Origin: Haliotispira sp965263485
GTDB lineage: Bacteria > Spirochaetota > Spirochaetia > SP-2023
Assembly (NCBI GenBank): GCA_965263485.1
Contig: CBDHHO010000004.1
Location: 1,426,001-1,490,000, forward strand
DNA: 64,000 bases
Direction of reading: 5' to 3'
Positions within the stretch are counted from its first letter, which is position 1. Each line of letters opens with the position of its first letter. The position numbers and the translations under genes are program-made. Shown here in pieces: positions 17,297 to 25,320 of the stretch. Under the pieces are notes generated by a model, which made no database searches, was not told the DNA's origin, and was given only the letters and a program-made list of their open reading frames with translations.

Positions 17297-19390
17297 ATGC
17301 GCATCCCCCGACTTTCCCTCTATCGGGCCGACTGGCCGAAGCTGCCCCCAGTATTGCCGAAGGCTAAACTGCCGCGGCGGCGTGTGGGTCTGGCCCTGAG
17401 TCTGCTGTCGAGCCTGGCATTACTGCTGCTATACTTCCAGTGCCGGACCAGTCGTCAGGCTTTGAAAATCGAAAGCTATCGTGAGGAAGAGCACGCAGAT
17501 CAAGTGGTGGTCTATCTCAATGGTAAAAACTTTGGCCGACTGGGAGAAACCCAGCTCTATTTGAACGAAGGGGAGATTGATCGTGGCAGGCTGCTGCACT
17601 GGAGCGACAGCGAAATCCAAGTTCTCATCCGCAGACCTTTCCGCATCATGACCCTGCAATTAAAGAGTGAGCAGAACAGCAGCCGCTATATTCCGATCTG
17701 GGACGAAGGTTTCCTGCCCCAAGTGCAGTACAATCAGCAGGTACAAAGTATTCCGGTACTAGAGGACTACAGGCTGATATCCATGCGTCCTCCGGTGCTG
17801 GAACTGAGGGGCCAGAATTTTGGTTTCTGCCAACAGGGCCAATTGCTGCTCTTGAGCCGTGACAGCAGCATGCACGGTGATATTTACTTCCAACCCAAAG
17901 TACTGGAACGCTACCGCAGCATCCAGCCTTCGGAGCTGCTGTTCTGGAGCAAGCAGCTTGTCCGGGTGCTGCTACCCCAAGAAGCGGTGGAAGGCCCGGC
18001 CTTTCTACTACGTTTCAGCGCCGCAAAAGTGGAAGAGGCGGGGCGTGAGGGACTACAAGTCAGCAATAGCCTCTACCTGCCCGCAGCGCGCAACCGCAAA
18101 CTGCAAAATACCTGGGCCGGGAATCCGGCCTCTGCTGCGCTGCGACTGCGCCTTGTGCTCCACTATCCTGCCCATGTTTTTGCCGACCTCTCCACACGCC
18201 CAAAGTCCGGCCGCGCGCGCGAGGCGCAAGTTTACCGGTCGCTGGTACAGAGCCTGGCCCGCAATCTGAGTCGATCAAGGAAAAGCAGCAATCCCGAAGC
18301 CCGACCGGAGTCACGGATGCTGCAACTGGCTTGGCCTCGCAATGAGCGGGGCCAAGCCTGGCAAAATGCCCTGACCCCGAGTTCGGATCAGATCGACGAC
18401 AGTTTCTCAATAGGGCTCCCGGCCCGGACCCTTGTTCTGGAGCCGCTGGACAAGAAAGAGTTGCAGAACTCCATTGAGGATGTCATTGCCAAACTGGGCG
18501 AGGCTGCTCGTCCAGAGCTGAAACAATTGCTTCCCAAAACTTCGGCAGCTTCGGCAAACGGGCAGGATTCTGTGCAAGCGGCTGGCTGGTTGCTGCAAAA
18601 TCTGGGACAAGATATAGTTCAGCGCGTCTTATATCTGGACTTTTTGCATGCTAACTGGATGCAGGCTCCGCCACCGGTTAGCCGGGGCCAGGATTACAAT
18701 GAGCAGGAGCTAATCCGGTTCCAATATGTCTTTGAAGGCAATCGAGCCTTGTTCCTGCGCTACGCAGTGCCGCGCTGGGACTTCGGCGACAGTCTGCGAT
18801 ACAGGCAGCTCAGCCCATATTGGAAGGCGATGGAATTGTATAAGGAAGCGGTTCGCAAACTGCGCATCAACGCAGCGAGTCCGACAGCAGAGGCCGGGCT
18901 CAGCTTATGGCCCCGGCAGTTCCGCAAAGACACTACCGCTCAAATCGAAGAAACTGTGACCTTGGCCGCCGAACAGCCGCTGCTCTTGCTGTTGCGGGCC
19001 ATGACCGAACTGGGGATCCCAGCCCGCATTATCGCCGGCTCGCTTTCCCGGCTTCCCATTGGCAGTGATACCACAGACGATACAGCTCGGGAAGTGCCGT
19101 TGCAGCCCTATTATTGGCTAGAAATCTATCTGCCGGACTTTGGCTGGTTCCAAGCTGATTTGTTGGCCGAAATGCGGGCCTATCAGCTTGATCCTGGTGC
19201 TTTCAACAGCAACTCCATACCGAGCTATTGGGGCAGTCTGAACACCGGGGAGTCCGCTCAGGAAGTGAAGCTGGCATTTTTTGCGCTGGGTTCTGAATCT
19301 GCCGGTCGCTGGCAGAGTTTCGACGAAAGTTTGCACCGGGCCGGATTGGCCAAGTCCGGGTTCTCTTGGAGACTGTGGCATTTGCCTTGA
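17297..19390 (+). CDS. Membrane-anchored IPT/transglutaminase-like protein, catalytic residues missing
   Basis: About 697 residues. The ATG at 17297 (MRIPRLSLY), 22 nt after cysS, is preferred over the in-frame start inside cysS. A hydrophobic anchor lies near residues 32-50 (VGLALSLLSSLALLLLYFQC); its Cys could be a lipobox. Next come beta-rich segments resembling IPT/TIG folds (VVVYLNGKNFG and PPVLELRGQNFG), where bacterial surface and binding proteins use them. The C-terminus (LRAMTELGIPARIIAG ... YYWLEIYLPDFGWFQAD) matches the transglutaminase-like core. However, the usual catalytic Cys before the RA.GIPAR helix and the His before W.E are replaced (AEQPLLLL, YYWLEI). A non-enzymatic peptide-binding role is possible. 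Function unknown. Confidence 0.6.
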   Translation: MRIPRLSLYRADWPKLPPVLPKAKLPRRRVGLALSLLSSLALLLLYFQCRTSRQALKIESYREEEHADQVVVYLNGKNFGRLGETQLYLNEGEIDRGRLLHWSDSEIQVLIRRPFRIMTLQLKSEQNSSRYIPIWDEGFLPQVQYNQQVQSIPVLEDYRLISMRPPVLELRGQNFGFCQQGQLLLLSRDSSMHGDIYFQPKVLERYRSIQPSELLFWSKQLVRVLLPQEAVEGPAFLLRFSAAKVEEAGREGLQVSNSLYLPAARNRKLQNTWAGNPASAALRLRLVLHYPAHVFADLSTRPKSGRAREAQVYRSLVQSLARNLSRSRKSSNPEARPESRMLQLAWPRNERGQAWQNALTPSSDQIDDSFSIGLPARTLVLEPLDKKELQNSIEDVIAKLGEAARPELKQLLPKTSAASANGQDSVQAAGWLLQNLGQDIVQRVLYLDFLHANWMQAPPPVSRGQDYNEQELIRFQYVFEGNRALFLRYAVPRWDFGDSLRYRQLSPYWKAMELYKEAVRKLRINAASPTAEAGLSLWPRQFRKDTTAQIEETVTLAAEQPLLLLLRAMTELGIPARIIAGSLSRLPIGSDTTDDTAREVPLQPYYWLEIYLPDFGWFQADLLAEMRAYQLDPGAFNSNSIPSYWGSLNTGESAQEVKLAFFALGSESAGRWQSFDESLHRAGLAKSGFSWRLWHLP

Positions 19391-19456
19391 GGGAAGCCCT
19401 TTGAGCCCTAAAGGGAATCTCCCTTAAGACGAGCAGGAATCCTTGCAATGGAACTC

Positions 19457-20506
19457 CTACGCTTGATCTAGGGTTCTCTGCTGGCGGTAATGGTGCAAAT
19501 AGCGCACCAAGAGCATACCCAGTATGCCGCCGACAATCATGCTGAACGACAAAATCTGGCCCATCGAAATATTGCCAAAGGAACTAAAGTAACGCACATC
19601 TGAGCTGCCCCCCAACTGAATCACATAGCCGGGATAACTGTCCGGCTGACGCAGGTATTCCAGCAGGAAGCGGATTGCCCCGTAGCCAATCAGATAACAA
19701 GCCGAGCTAAAGCCGGGATAGGGCCGGCGCGGTCGCACGATAAACCACAAAATCAACCACAGCAAAATCCCTTCGCCAAAGGCCTCGTAGAACTGAGAAG
19801 GATGGCGCGGCAAATTGATCATAGCACCCTCGCTTGCCATACCGACCTTGGCCGCCATGTCCTGCACCCAGTTCAGCCGGACGGGCATGCTGTCACCCAG
19901 ATGTTCGGCCTGTGGGAAAACCATGCCCCAAGGCACAGTGGTCACACGGCCATATAGTTCGCCGTTGAAAAAATTGCCCAGACGGCCCAAGGTATATCCT
20001 AGCGGCAGACTTACCGTCAGGGCATCAGCCCAGACCAGAAAGGGCATTCTGTAACGCCAAGAGAACAGCCACATGCCGACCAGAATACCGATCACACCAC
20101 CATGGTAGCTGAGGCCCTGCAAACCGACAAATTCACCGTTACGAAAGGGCCACCAGATCAGCCAGGGGCGGCTCAGATAATAGGCGCGATCGACTTCGTA
20201 AAAGATTACATAAGTAAAGCGAATGAAAAACAGCATCGCCAGAATACACCATAGGAAGTAGCTTTGAATGTATTCTTCCGGATAGGGCAGCAATTTCTGC
20301 TCGTCTGCGATGTCCAGATTCTTCTGACTGCGATACTGGTGGCGCATCAACAGGTAGGTGATGACAAAGGCTAGCACGTACATCAAACTATACCAGCGCG
20401 GAATTTTCAGTCCGGGAATGACTTCAGGGTGCAACCAACCAGGATATTCCAAATAGGCAAACAAAAACTGGTACTGAGCGGGATCGAACACGGCTGAGAG
20501 TAGCAT
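19457..20506 (-). CDS. lgt: Prolipoprotein diacylglyceryl transferase
   Basis: 349 residues from the ATG at 20506 (MLLSAVFDP), which has AAGGAG 5 nt upstream; a start at 20527 is possible but would place that site inside the gene. Lgt transfers diacylglyceryl from phosphatidylglycerol to the lipobox cysteine, the first step for every lipoprotein in this window. Family motifs: LSYHGGVIG, the signature GRLGNFFNGELYGR, RHPSQFYEA and RFLLEYLRQPD. Several membrane helices run throughout. Length is slightly above the common ~280 because of an extended N-terminus. It is convergent with the upstream gene and divergent from rpsP. Confidence 0.95.
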   Translation of the reverse strand: MLLSAVFDPAQYQFLFAYLEYPGWLHPEVIPGLKIPRWYSLMYVLAFVITYLLMRHQYRSQKNLDIADEQKLLPYPEEYIQSYFLWCILAMLFFIRFTYVIFYEVDRAYYLSRPWLIWWPFRNGEFVGLQGLSYHGGVIGILVGMWLFSWRYRMPFLVWADALTVSLPLGYTLGRLGNFFNGELYGRVTTVPWGMVFPQAEHLGDSMPVRLNWVQDMAAKVGMASEGAMINLPRHPSQFYEAFGEGILLWLILWFIVRPRRPYPGFSSACYLIGYGAIRFLLEYLRQPDSYPGYVIQLGGSSDVRYFSSFGNISMGQILSFSMIVGGILGMLLVRYLHHYRQQRTLDQA

Positions 20507-20526
20507 GAAAGCTCCTTCGTGGCCCA

Positions 20527-20541
20527 TCAGGGGCCTCTAAT
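20527..20541. repeat. Solo terminal-repeat relic upstream of lgt
   Basis: AGGGGCCTCTAATGT resembles the outer MITE end (GGGGACCTCTAA) with one substitution. It lies just upstream of the lgt ribosome binding site. The rest of 20542-20750 shows no gene. Confidence 0.4.
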
Positions 20542-20753
20542 GTGTTTTGATGTATAGCTGAAAATTGGCGGAGATTCTAGCGCAAGCCTGCCAGAATTGA
20601 AAGCAAGATGCAGTTACCGGTACATTCGTCACCATCGCTCCGGCGCAGAGAGCCTCACCTTCTCCAATCAGATCAACAGTGAGGAGCCCCCCGCGGGATG
20701 CCCTAAAAATCCCTCATCATTTTGATGGCGCGTTGAATAGCAATCTTTCCAGC

Positions 20754-20782
20754 TTGACACGGCTGGGGAATCCTTCTATGCT
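20754..20782 (+). promoter_or_regulatory. Promoter of the rpsP operon
   Basis: TTGACA (20754-20759), a 17-nt spacer and TATGCT (20777-20782) match a sigma-70 promoter. They give a leader of about 65-70 nt before the rpsP start at 20856. Confidence 0.75.
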
Positions 20783-20855
20783 CCCGACCTCACTTGGCGC
20801 GGCTGTGGGGTTTTGCCGTCATGGTGATTTTTATATTCATACAGGGAGTATAATT

Positions 20856-21101
20856 GTGGTTAAAATCCGCTTGAAGAGGCTCGGTGCCATTCACCGTCCC
20901 TACTACCGAATCGTGGTCATTGATTCGCGCAAGGCCCGCAATGGCCGTGCCATCGAAGAAATCGGCTATTATCACCCCGTTGAAAAAGAAAATCAGCTCA
21001 AGCTCTCCAAAGAGCGTGCGGAACATTGGATTGGGCAGGGCGCCCGCCCCAGTGCTACCGTCAAGCGCCTGCTCAACCAAAGCAGTATTTCTCTTCAATA
21101 A
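20856..21101 (+). CDS. rpsP: 30S ribosomal protein S16
   Basis: 81 residues beginning MVKIRLKRLGAIHRPYYRIV, the signature start of S16, with the motif IDSRKARNGRAIEEIGYYHP. The GTG at 20856 is chosen because family members begin exactly at this valine/methionine and GGGAG lies 7 nt upstream; upstream in-frame codons have no counterpart in S16. First gene of the ribosomal/tRNA-modification operon. Confidence 0.95.
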   Translation: MVKIRLKRLGAIHRPYYRIVVIDSRKARNGRAIEEIGYYHPVEKENQLKLSKERAEHWIGQGARPSATVKRLLNQSSISLQ

Positions 21102-21124
21102 CGTTTATCGAATCAGGTAAATCT

Positions 21125-21370
21125 ATGAGTCCTCAAGAATATGCGGAATTTGTCGCATTCATCACCAAATCTCTAGTACAGCATCCCGAAGTAGTTGCGG
21201 TTGAAGTTATTGAAGGCGAGCGCTCGGTAATTCTCGAAGTGCGGGTCTCGCAGGAAGACATCGGTAAAGTGATCGGTCGCCAAGGGCGCATTGCCCGTGC
21301 GCTGCGCACACTGCTGCAAGCCGCCACCGCCTGCCAAGACAAGCGCTACGCTTTGGAAATACTGGACTGA
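21125..21370 (+). CDS. khpA: KH-domain RNA-binding protein KhpA
   Basis: 81 residues forming a single KH domain with the GxxG loop in GKVIGRQGRIARAL, near residues 43-56. KhpA binds RNA, often with KhpB, and affects ribosome function and cell elongation in other bacteria. Its place between rpsP and rimM is the common arrangement. The ATG at 21125 follows CAGGTAAAT and lies 23 nt after the rpsP stop. Confidence 0.92.
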   Translation: MSPQEYAEFVAFITKSLVQHPEVVAVEVIEGERSVILEVRVSQEDIGKVIGRQGRIARALRTLLQAATACQDKRYALEILD

Positions 21371-21461
21371 AGATGTTTCCGGGTTTCTGACCGGAGACAA
21401 AACTTACTGCTACTGATCGTGAACGCTTATGATAGTGTCATGAGCGATTTTTTGCTTCGTT

Positions 21462-22187
21462 ATGGCCTCATCAGCTGCTCTTGGTAATGACCGCGCTTCC
21501 CGACCTCTCATTTGCATTGGTAGCATCGTCAAGTCGCACAGGGTTTCCGGTGAATTCCTGTGTCGGCTCTTCAGTCCCTTGCAGCCTGACTCCAAGGGCA
21601 AGCACCGCCTCAGCGGCCTTCGGCAAATAGAAATCCGCCAGCCGTGCTCCGGCAAACACCAGAAACAGACCCATCCTCCCCTGCGGCTGGAAAGCATGAA
21701 GCTGATTCAGGGCCTTGGTGGTGAAAGTTCGCAGTTGCTGCTGACTTGCAGCAACTGGCAGAGCCCGGAGCAGATCAAACCCTTTCACGGCTGGGAACTT
21801 TGGGTCGAACGTGAATACGCCAGCCTCTGTGCCGAAGGTGAGTTTTTATACTGTGAGCTGGTGGGTGCCAAAGTCTATGCCCGGCAAGGCAGTGCCACCG
21901 GCTGGGATGCAACAGAAAGGGGAGACTCCCAAATTGAATGTGCAGAATATCGGGTACTGGGCCGGGTCAGTCGGCTCCGCGAAGGTGCTGCTCAGCTCTT
22001 GTTGGAAATAGAGCCGGACCCACAGCGCTATCCCGCACAGGAAGGTCACAAGCCTTTTTATCTGCCTTTCCACCACTGCGTGATCGGTCGGATACAGCGC
22101 AATGACGATTCCAATGGCCCTCCATTGAGCATGGAAGTGCTGGACATCGAATATTTCGAGGCGTTGCTGAAAACTTCCCGAGTGTGA
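21462..22187 (+). CDS. rimM: Ribosome maturation factor RimM
   Basis: 241 residues, longer than the usual ~170 because of extended loops. The N-terminal barrel shows CIGSIVKSHRVSGEF (the GxIxxxhGvxGE motif). The middle WELWVEREYA...EGEFLYCELVGAKVY and the end LPFHHCVIGRI...SMEVLDIEYFEALL match the RimM PRC-barrel. RimM binds S19 and assists 30S assembly. It overlaps the possible GTG start of trmD, indicating translational coupling. Confidence 0.9.
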   Translation: MASSAALGNDRASRPLICIGSIVKSHRVSGEFLCRLFSPLQPDSKGKHRLSGLRQIEIRQPCSGKHQKQTHPPLRLESMKLIQGLGGESSQLLLTCSNWQSPEQIKPFHGWELWVEREYASLCAEGEFLYCELVGAKVYARQGSATGWDATERGDSQIECAEYRVLGRVSRLREGAAQLLLEIEPDPQRYPAQEGHKPFYLPFHHCVIGRIQRNDDSNGPPLSMEVLDIEYFEALLKTSRV

Positions 22188-22195
22188 ATGTGCAG

Positions 22196-23068
22196 ATGAA
22201 ATTCACCTACCTGACCTTATTTCCCGAAATTATCGAAGTATTTTTCCAGAACTCGATCATGAAGCATGCGGTCGAGAAGGGTCTGGTCGAGTACTCTGTC
22301 GTGCAGCTGCGCAATTTTGCCACAAATAGCCCGTATCACGCCTGTGACGATGCGCCATACGGGGGAGGTCCGGGAATGCTGCTCAAAGGCGAGCCGCTGG
22401 CCAAGGCTCTGGACAGTATGGCTGCCAGCCGGAAATTTTGTGTCTACCCCAGCCCCAGTGGTTACCCGTTACGGCAAAAAATTGCGCAGGCTCTTAGCAC
22501 ATTGGGGCAGGTAAGTAATCAGGTATTCGTGGAGCAGTTGAGAAATTCCGCAGAAATATTGCGAGATTTTCACTGCCCCAAACTTTCGGCAGCTTCCGGT
22601 CCGGAAACTGGTATTGAGCCGGAAATCATCTTTATATGTGGCAGATACGAGGGAATTGACCAGAGAATTATTGACCAGTATGTTGACTTGGAACTGTCAC
22701 TTGGTGATTATGTGCTCTCTTCTGGTGAACTGGGCAGCCTATGCCTGACCGACACGATCTACCGACTCTGTGATGGGGTAATCAGGAAAGAATCGCTGGA
22801 GTCGGAAAGTTTTTCCCAGCCTTTGCTGGAGTATCCGCAGTACACCCGCCCGGAGAAATTTCTGGGGCGCAGGGTGCCGGACATCCTGCTTTCTGGTCAC
22901 CACGAAAAGATTCGGCACTGGCGTTTGGAGCAGAGCCTGCAGCGCACCTTGGCTCGGCGGCCCGAACTTTTGGAGCAGGCGCGCCGGGATGGTTCTTTGT
23001 CGGCCGAGCTTGAAGCGGCTTCCCGGCGTCTGGACGTGCGGAGTTCGGAAAATTCTGCTGTCGAATAG
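22196..23068 (+). CDS. trmD: tRNA (guanine-N1)-methyltransferase
   Basis: 290 residues from ATG 22196 (MKFTYLTLFPEIIEVF, the typical TrmD start); a GTG at 22184 overlapping the rimM stop is an alternative. TrmD methylates G37 of tRNAs using S-adenosylmethionine to prevent frameshifting. Knot-fold motifs: DDAPYGGGPGMLLKGEPL, IIFICGRYEGIDQRIIDQYV, LGDYVLSSGELG, and the later RPEKFLGRRVPDILLSGHH. A ~20-residue insertion near SAASGPETGIEPE precedes the knot. Confidence 0.95.
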   Translation: MKFTYLTLFPEIIEVFFQNSIMKHAVEKGLVEYSVVQLRNFATNSPYHACDDAPYGGGPGMLLKGEPLAKALDSMAASRKFCVYPSPSGYPLRQKIAQALSTLGQVSNQVFVEQLRNSAEILRDFHCPKLSAASGPETGIEPEIIFICGRYEGIDQRIIDQYVDLELSLGDYVLSSGELGSLCLTDTIYRLCDGVIRKESLESESFSQPLLEYPQYTRPEKFLGRRVPDILLSGHHEKIRHWRLEQSLQRTLARRPELLEQARRDGSLSAELEAASRRLDVRSSENSAVE

Positions 23069-23164
23069 CTTTGACCTTATTGCCTCGGAATCCTGTTTAT
23101 TGGGCTGTTTGGCTCAGCAAATACGAAGGAAAACTCTGAAAATCGTATTGCTTCGCCAGAGTGC

Positions 23165-23191
23165 TTGAATTGCTTTGCTTTTTTCTATAAT
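23165..23191 (+). promoter_or_regulatory. Probable internal promoter for rplS
   Basis: TATAAT at 23186-23191 with TTGAAT at 23165-23170 (15-nt spacer, shorter than ideal) lies in the 187-bp gap between trmD and rplS. It would let rplS be transcribed separately. Confidence 0.45.
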
Positions 23192-23255
23192 TTTGTGCTG
23201 CAATTTGACCGCCTTATTCACTGCAAAGTCCCCGCATGACTCAGAAGGAGAACAT

Positions 23256-23615
23256 ATGAACACTATGATTTCTGCTCTCGAAGCAGAGCAAATGGTCCCC
23301 GACCGTAAAAAATTCCGTGTGGGCGACACGGTCAAGGTACATTACCGAATCGTAGAAGGGAAAACGGAGCGTATTCAGGTCTACGAGGGGATCAATATTG
23401 GTTTTCGTCACGGGGGCATTCGCGAGACTTTTACGGTACGTAAGATTTCTTTTGGCGTTGGAGTGGAACGTGTGTTCCCGTTGCATTCACCGCGAATTGA
23501 ACGGATCGAAGTGGTGCGCCGGGGCCGCGTGCGCCGCGCCAAACTCTACTATTTGCGTCAGCGTTCCGGCAAGTCGGCCCGTGTGCGTGAGCTGGTGGGC
23601 AGCAAAAAATCCTGA
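23256..23615 (+). CDS. rplS: 50S ribosomal protein L19
   Basis: 119 residues. The L19 pattern is clear: FRVGDTVKVHYRIVEGKTER, QVYEGINIGFRHGGIRETFTVRKISFGVGVERVFPLHSP in pieces, and RRGRVRRAKLYYLRQRSGKSARV. The ATG at 23256 has AAGGAG 6 nt upstream. Last gene of the operon; a solo MITE end lies 4 bp past its stop. Confidence 0.95.
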   Translation: MNTMISALEAEQMVPDRKKFRVGDTVKVHYRIVEGKTERIQVYEGINIGFRHGGIRETFTVRKISFGVGVERVFPLHSPRIERIEVVRRGRVRRAKLYYLRQRSGKSARVRELVGSKKS

Positions 23616-23619
23616 ACGG

Positions 23620-23633
23620 TTTTAGAGGTACCC
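23620..23633. repeat. Solo MITE end between convergent genes
   Basis: TTTTAGAGGTACCC matches the right end of the MITE family. It sits between the rplS stop and the stop of the convergent membrane protein gene. Confidence 0.55.
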
Positions 23634-23644
23634 TTAAGTTCCGC

Positions 23645-24307
23645 CTATGATAGTACGCTGAAGCCTTGGATGCTCATCAGAGCATAGAAAACAGCCGCTC
23701 CGGCCAAAGACAGGAATATTTCCGGCAGATATAGGATAGTGCGCAGGGGCATGCGCAGCCATAGTCGATACCGCAATTTCGCGGTATTCCCGCGGTACTT
23801 CCGCTGCCAGTAACGGCGGGCATCCCGGTCTCCTTCCTGGAGCAGTTGTTCCATGTTCCGATGCAATCGTACAAAGAGTGCTACTTTGCTTCGTTTTTCT
23901 GCGGCAGCTTCTTGCGAGGGGTTGCCGAATGGGCAGGCTTCACGGGCTGCGGTCTTTTGGCGCATGAGGTAACTGCGCCGGGCCCAGTACTGTTGAAAAC
24001 TCTGCATAACCATGCTGCCGGGGGCCACCACAAAGAGCAGCAGGGACAGCAGCGCATAGCCGAGCATGACCCGAAAGCCCAGTGCCAAAACCAGTTGGAA
24101 GTTTGCCACGGCCAGTTCCTGAACGTCGGCCAGTAACGCCAACAGCGTCAGGCTCAGGATGCGCAAAACAGCTTGCAGGCCCTTCAGCGCCTGCCACAGC
24201 AGCAGGAAGGCAGCGTACTGGCGTCCTTCGCCCGCCAGCAGCTCCGCAATCAAATGCCGCAGCGCGGGGTGCTTTCGGTCTGCGTCTTTCCGGTAGTGCC
24301 GTTTCAT
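23645..24307 (-). CDS. Hypothetical membrane protein
   Basis: 220 residues. Hydrophobic segments are visible near residues 47-63 (VLRILSLTLLALLADV), 73-98 (LVLALGFRVMLGYALLSLLLFVV, two short or one long helix) and the C-terminus (ILYLPEIFLSLAGAAVFYALM). The loop between is basic. No family recognised. It is convergent with rplS and begins immediately after a MITE-like palindrome. Confidence 0.55.
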   Translation of the reverse strand: MKRHYRKDADRKHPALRHLIAELLAGEGRQYAAFLLLWQALKGLQAVLRILSLTLLALLADVQELAVANFQLVLALGFRVMLGYALLSLLLFVVAPGSMVMQSFQQYWARRSYLMRQKTAAREACPFGNPSQEAAAEKRSKVALFVRLHRNMEQLLQEGDRDARRYWQRKYRGNTAKLRYRLWLRMPLRTILYLPEIFLSLAGAAVFYALMSIQGFSVLS

Positions 24308-24318
24308 TGGTCACCTCT

Positions 24319-24356
24319 AGGACACCTCTAAAAATGATGGAGATTTTTGTAGAGGG
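24319..24356. repeat. ~38-bp palindrome derived from MITE ends
   Basis: CACCTCTAAAAAT, a 7-nt spacer and ATTTTTGTAGAGGG form an almost perfect inverted repeat of the element ends with the interior gone. The smallest form of this repeat family seen here. The rest of 24357-24433 shows nothing. Confidence 0.6.
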
Positions 24357-24433
24357 TAATGGAAAGTGGGGGGTATCCCAATCTATTCAACGGTAAAAAA
24401 AGAAAAGAAGCCTGACTCTCTGTCTCCCCTTGA

Positions 24434-24597
24434 GGGAACCTCTAAAAATTCCAATTTCGCACCAGACTCGGTCTTTTTCACGGAGCAGCTTTGTCACGAA
24501 AGCCTTACCATACAGCAAAGTATGGCTCGGCTTCCGTTCCTCGCTGCCGCAAAAAATCCCTTCGTCTGGCATCAAAAGCGAATTTTTAGAGGTCCCC
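24434..24597. mobile_element. 164-bp MITE, intergenic
   Basis: Ends GGGAACCTCTAAAAATTCC and AATTTTTAGAGGTCCCC, target duplication TTGA (24430-24433, 24598-24601). Nearly identical to the copy at 505-668. Both copies are open in at least three reading frames (GTSKNS... on both strands and PLKIPISHQTRS... on the plus strand). The 270 bp from here to the next gene hold no recognised feature. Confidence 0.9.
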
Positions 24598-24867
24598 TTG
24601 ACTTTTTTTGTCACAAACAGCTAACATGGCCCCCATTGAGCCGGGATCGCCGAGACCCGGACTCGTATCAGAGCCTGTCTTCCGCAATGACTTCTGTCGG
24701 GACTTGAGCATTTGCCGAGTACCCGAAACTTCAAAAGCCTGCCGGAATCCCTTTGCTGACCAAGCTAGACTGCAAACAGCCTCTGAGAGCGTCCTTCTCG
24801 TCCGCTCCCTATCCCACTCAAGAGTGTACACCTGTGCCAAAGCAGGGTGACGCTACTAGGAGTTGCT

Positions 24868-25320
24868 ATGGAGACCAAGTCATCCCAAATGTTCCGCTCA
24901 CCGAAGCCGAAAACTGCGCCCAGCCCCGCCACCCGGCCCAAGCTGGGTGCAAAAGACCCGAAAGACCGGGAATCCCTCAAAAGCCGTCCCGATTCCCCAT
25001 TGGCAATCAATCCGGCAGTAGTTCCCGCTGCACTTGATCCACGCTGCGCTCAGCGGCATTCGCTGCGCTTCGCGCTCGCCAGTCTGTTTTTGAGCTTGGC
25101 ATTTTTTGCTTGGTGGTTTGTTTGGCCGCTGCTCAGCGTGAGGCAGACAGCATTGTGGCAGCCTTTGGCGGCCAGGCTGAACCAGCTGTGGCAGGGTTTG
25201 CCACTGTGGTTTTGGCTCAGCTCTATTGCCAGCTTTGTCCTGCTGCTTGCCGCCAGTTTTTTTCTGCTGCCCGCAGATAGCCGGCAGACTGCCGAGCACA
25301 GTCCTGAGGAAGGCCGCTGA
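24868..25320 (+). CDS. Small two-helix membrane protein, DUF997/YhdT-like
   Basis: 150 residues. The ATG at 24868 (METKSSQMF) has TAGGAG upstream and is preferred over 24847. A proline-rich cytoplasmic N-terminus is followed by two membrane segments (FALASLFLSLAFFAWWFVWPLL and FWLSSIASFVLLLAASFFLL). Its stop overlaps the start of a PanF-like sodium symporter (ATGA), the usual context of YhdT/DUF997 proteins, with which the AFFAWWFVWPL segment agrees. It probably accompanies the transporter; its exact role is unknown. Confidence 0.6.
   Translation: METKSSQMFRSPKPKTAPSPATRPKLGAKDPKDRESLKSRPDSPLAINPAVVPAALDPRCAQRHSLRFALASLFLSLAFFAWWFVWPLLSVRQTALWQPLAARLNQLWQGLPLWFWLSSIASFVLLLAASFFLLPADSRQTAEHSPEEGR

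Noticed and set aside
20542..20750. Possible riboswitch or leader before rpsP
   Set aside because: The promoter at 20754 leaves only ~65-70 nt of leader and no conserved structure could be recognised by eye.
24387..24614. Minus-strand frame MTKKVKGTSKNSLLMPDEG through the MITE as a stand-alone gene
   Set aside because: It consists almost entirely of the MITE and its flanks; read-through of the element is of interest but not evidence of an independent gene.
24608..24850. Open frame MSQTANMAPIEPGSPRPG upstream of the DUF997 gene
   Set aside because: No ribosome binding site, no recognisable family, biased composition, and overlap with frames on the other strand.
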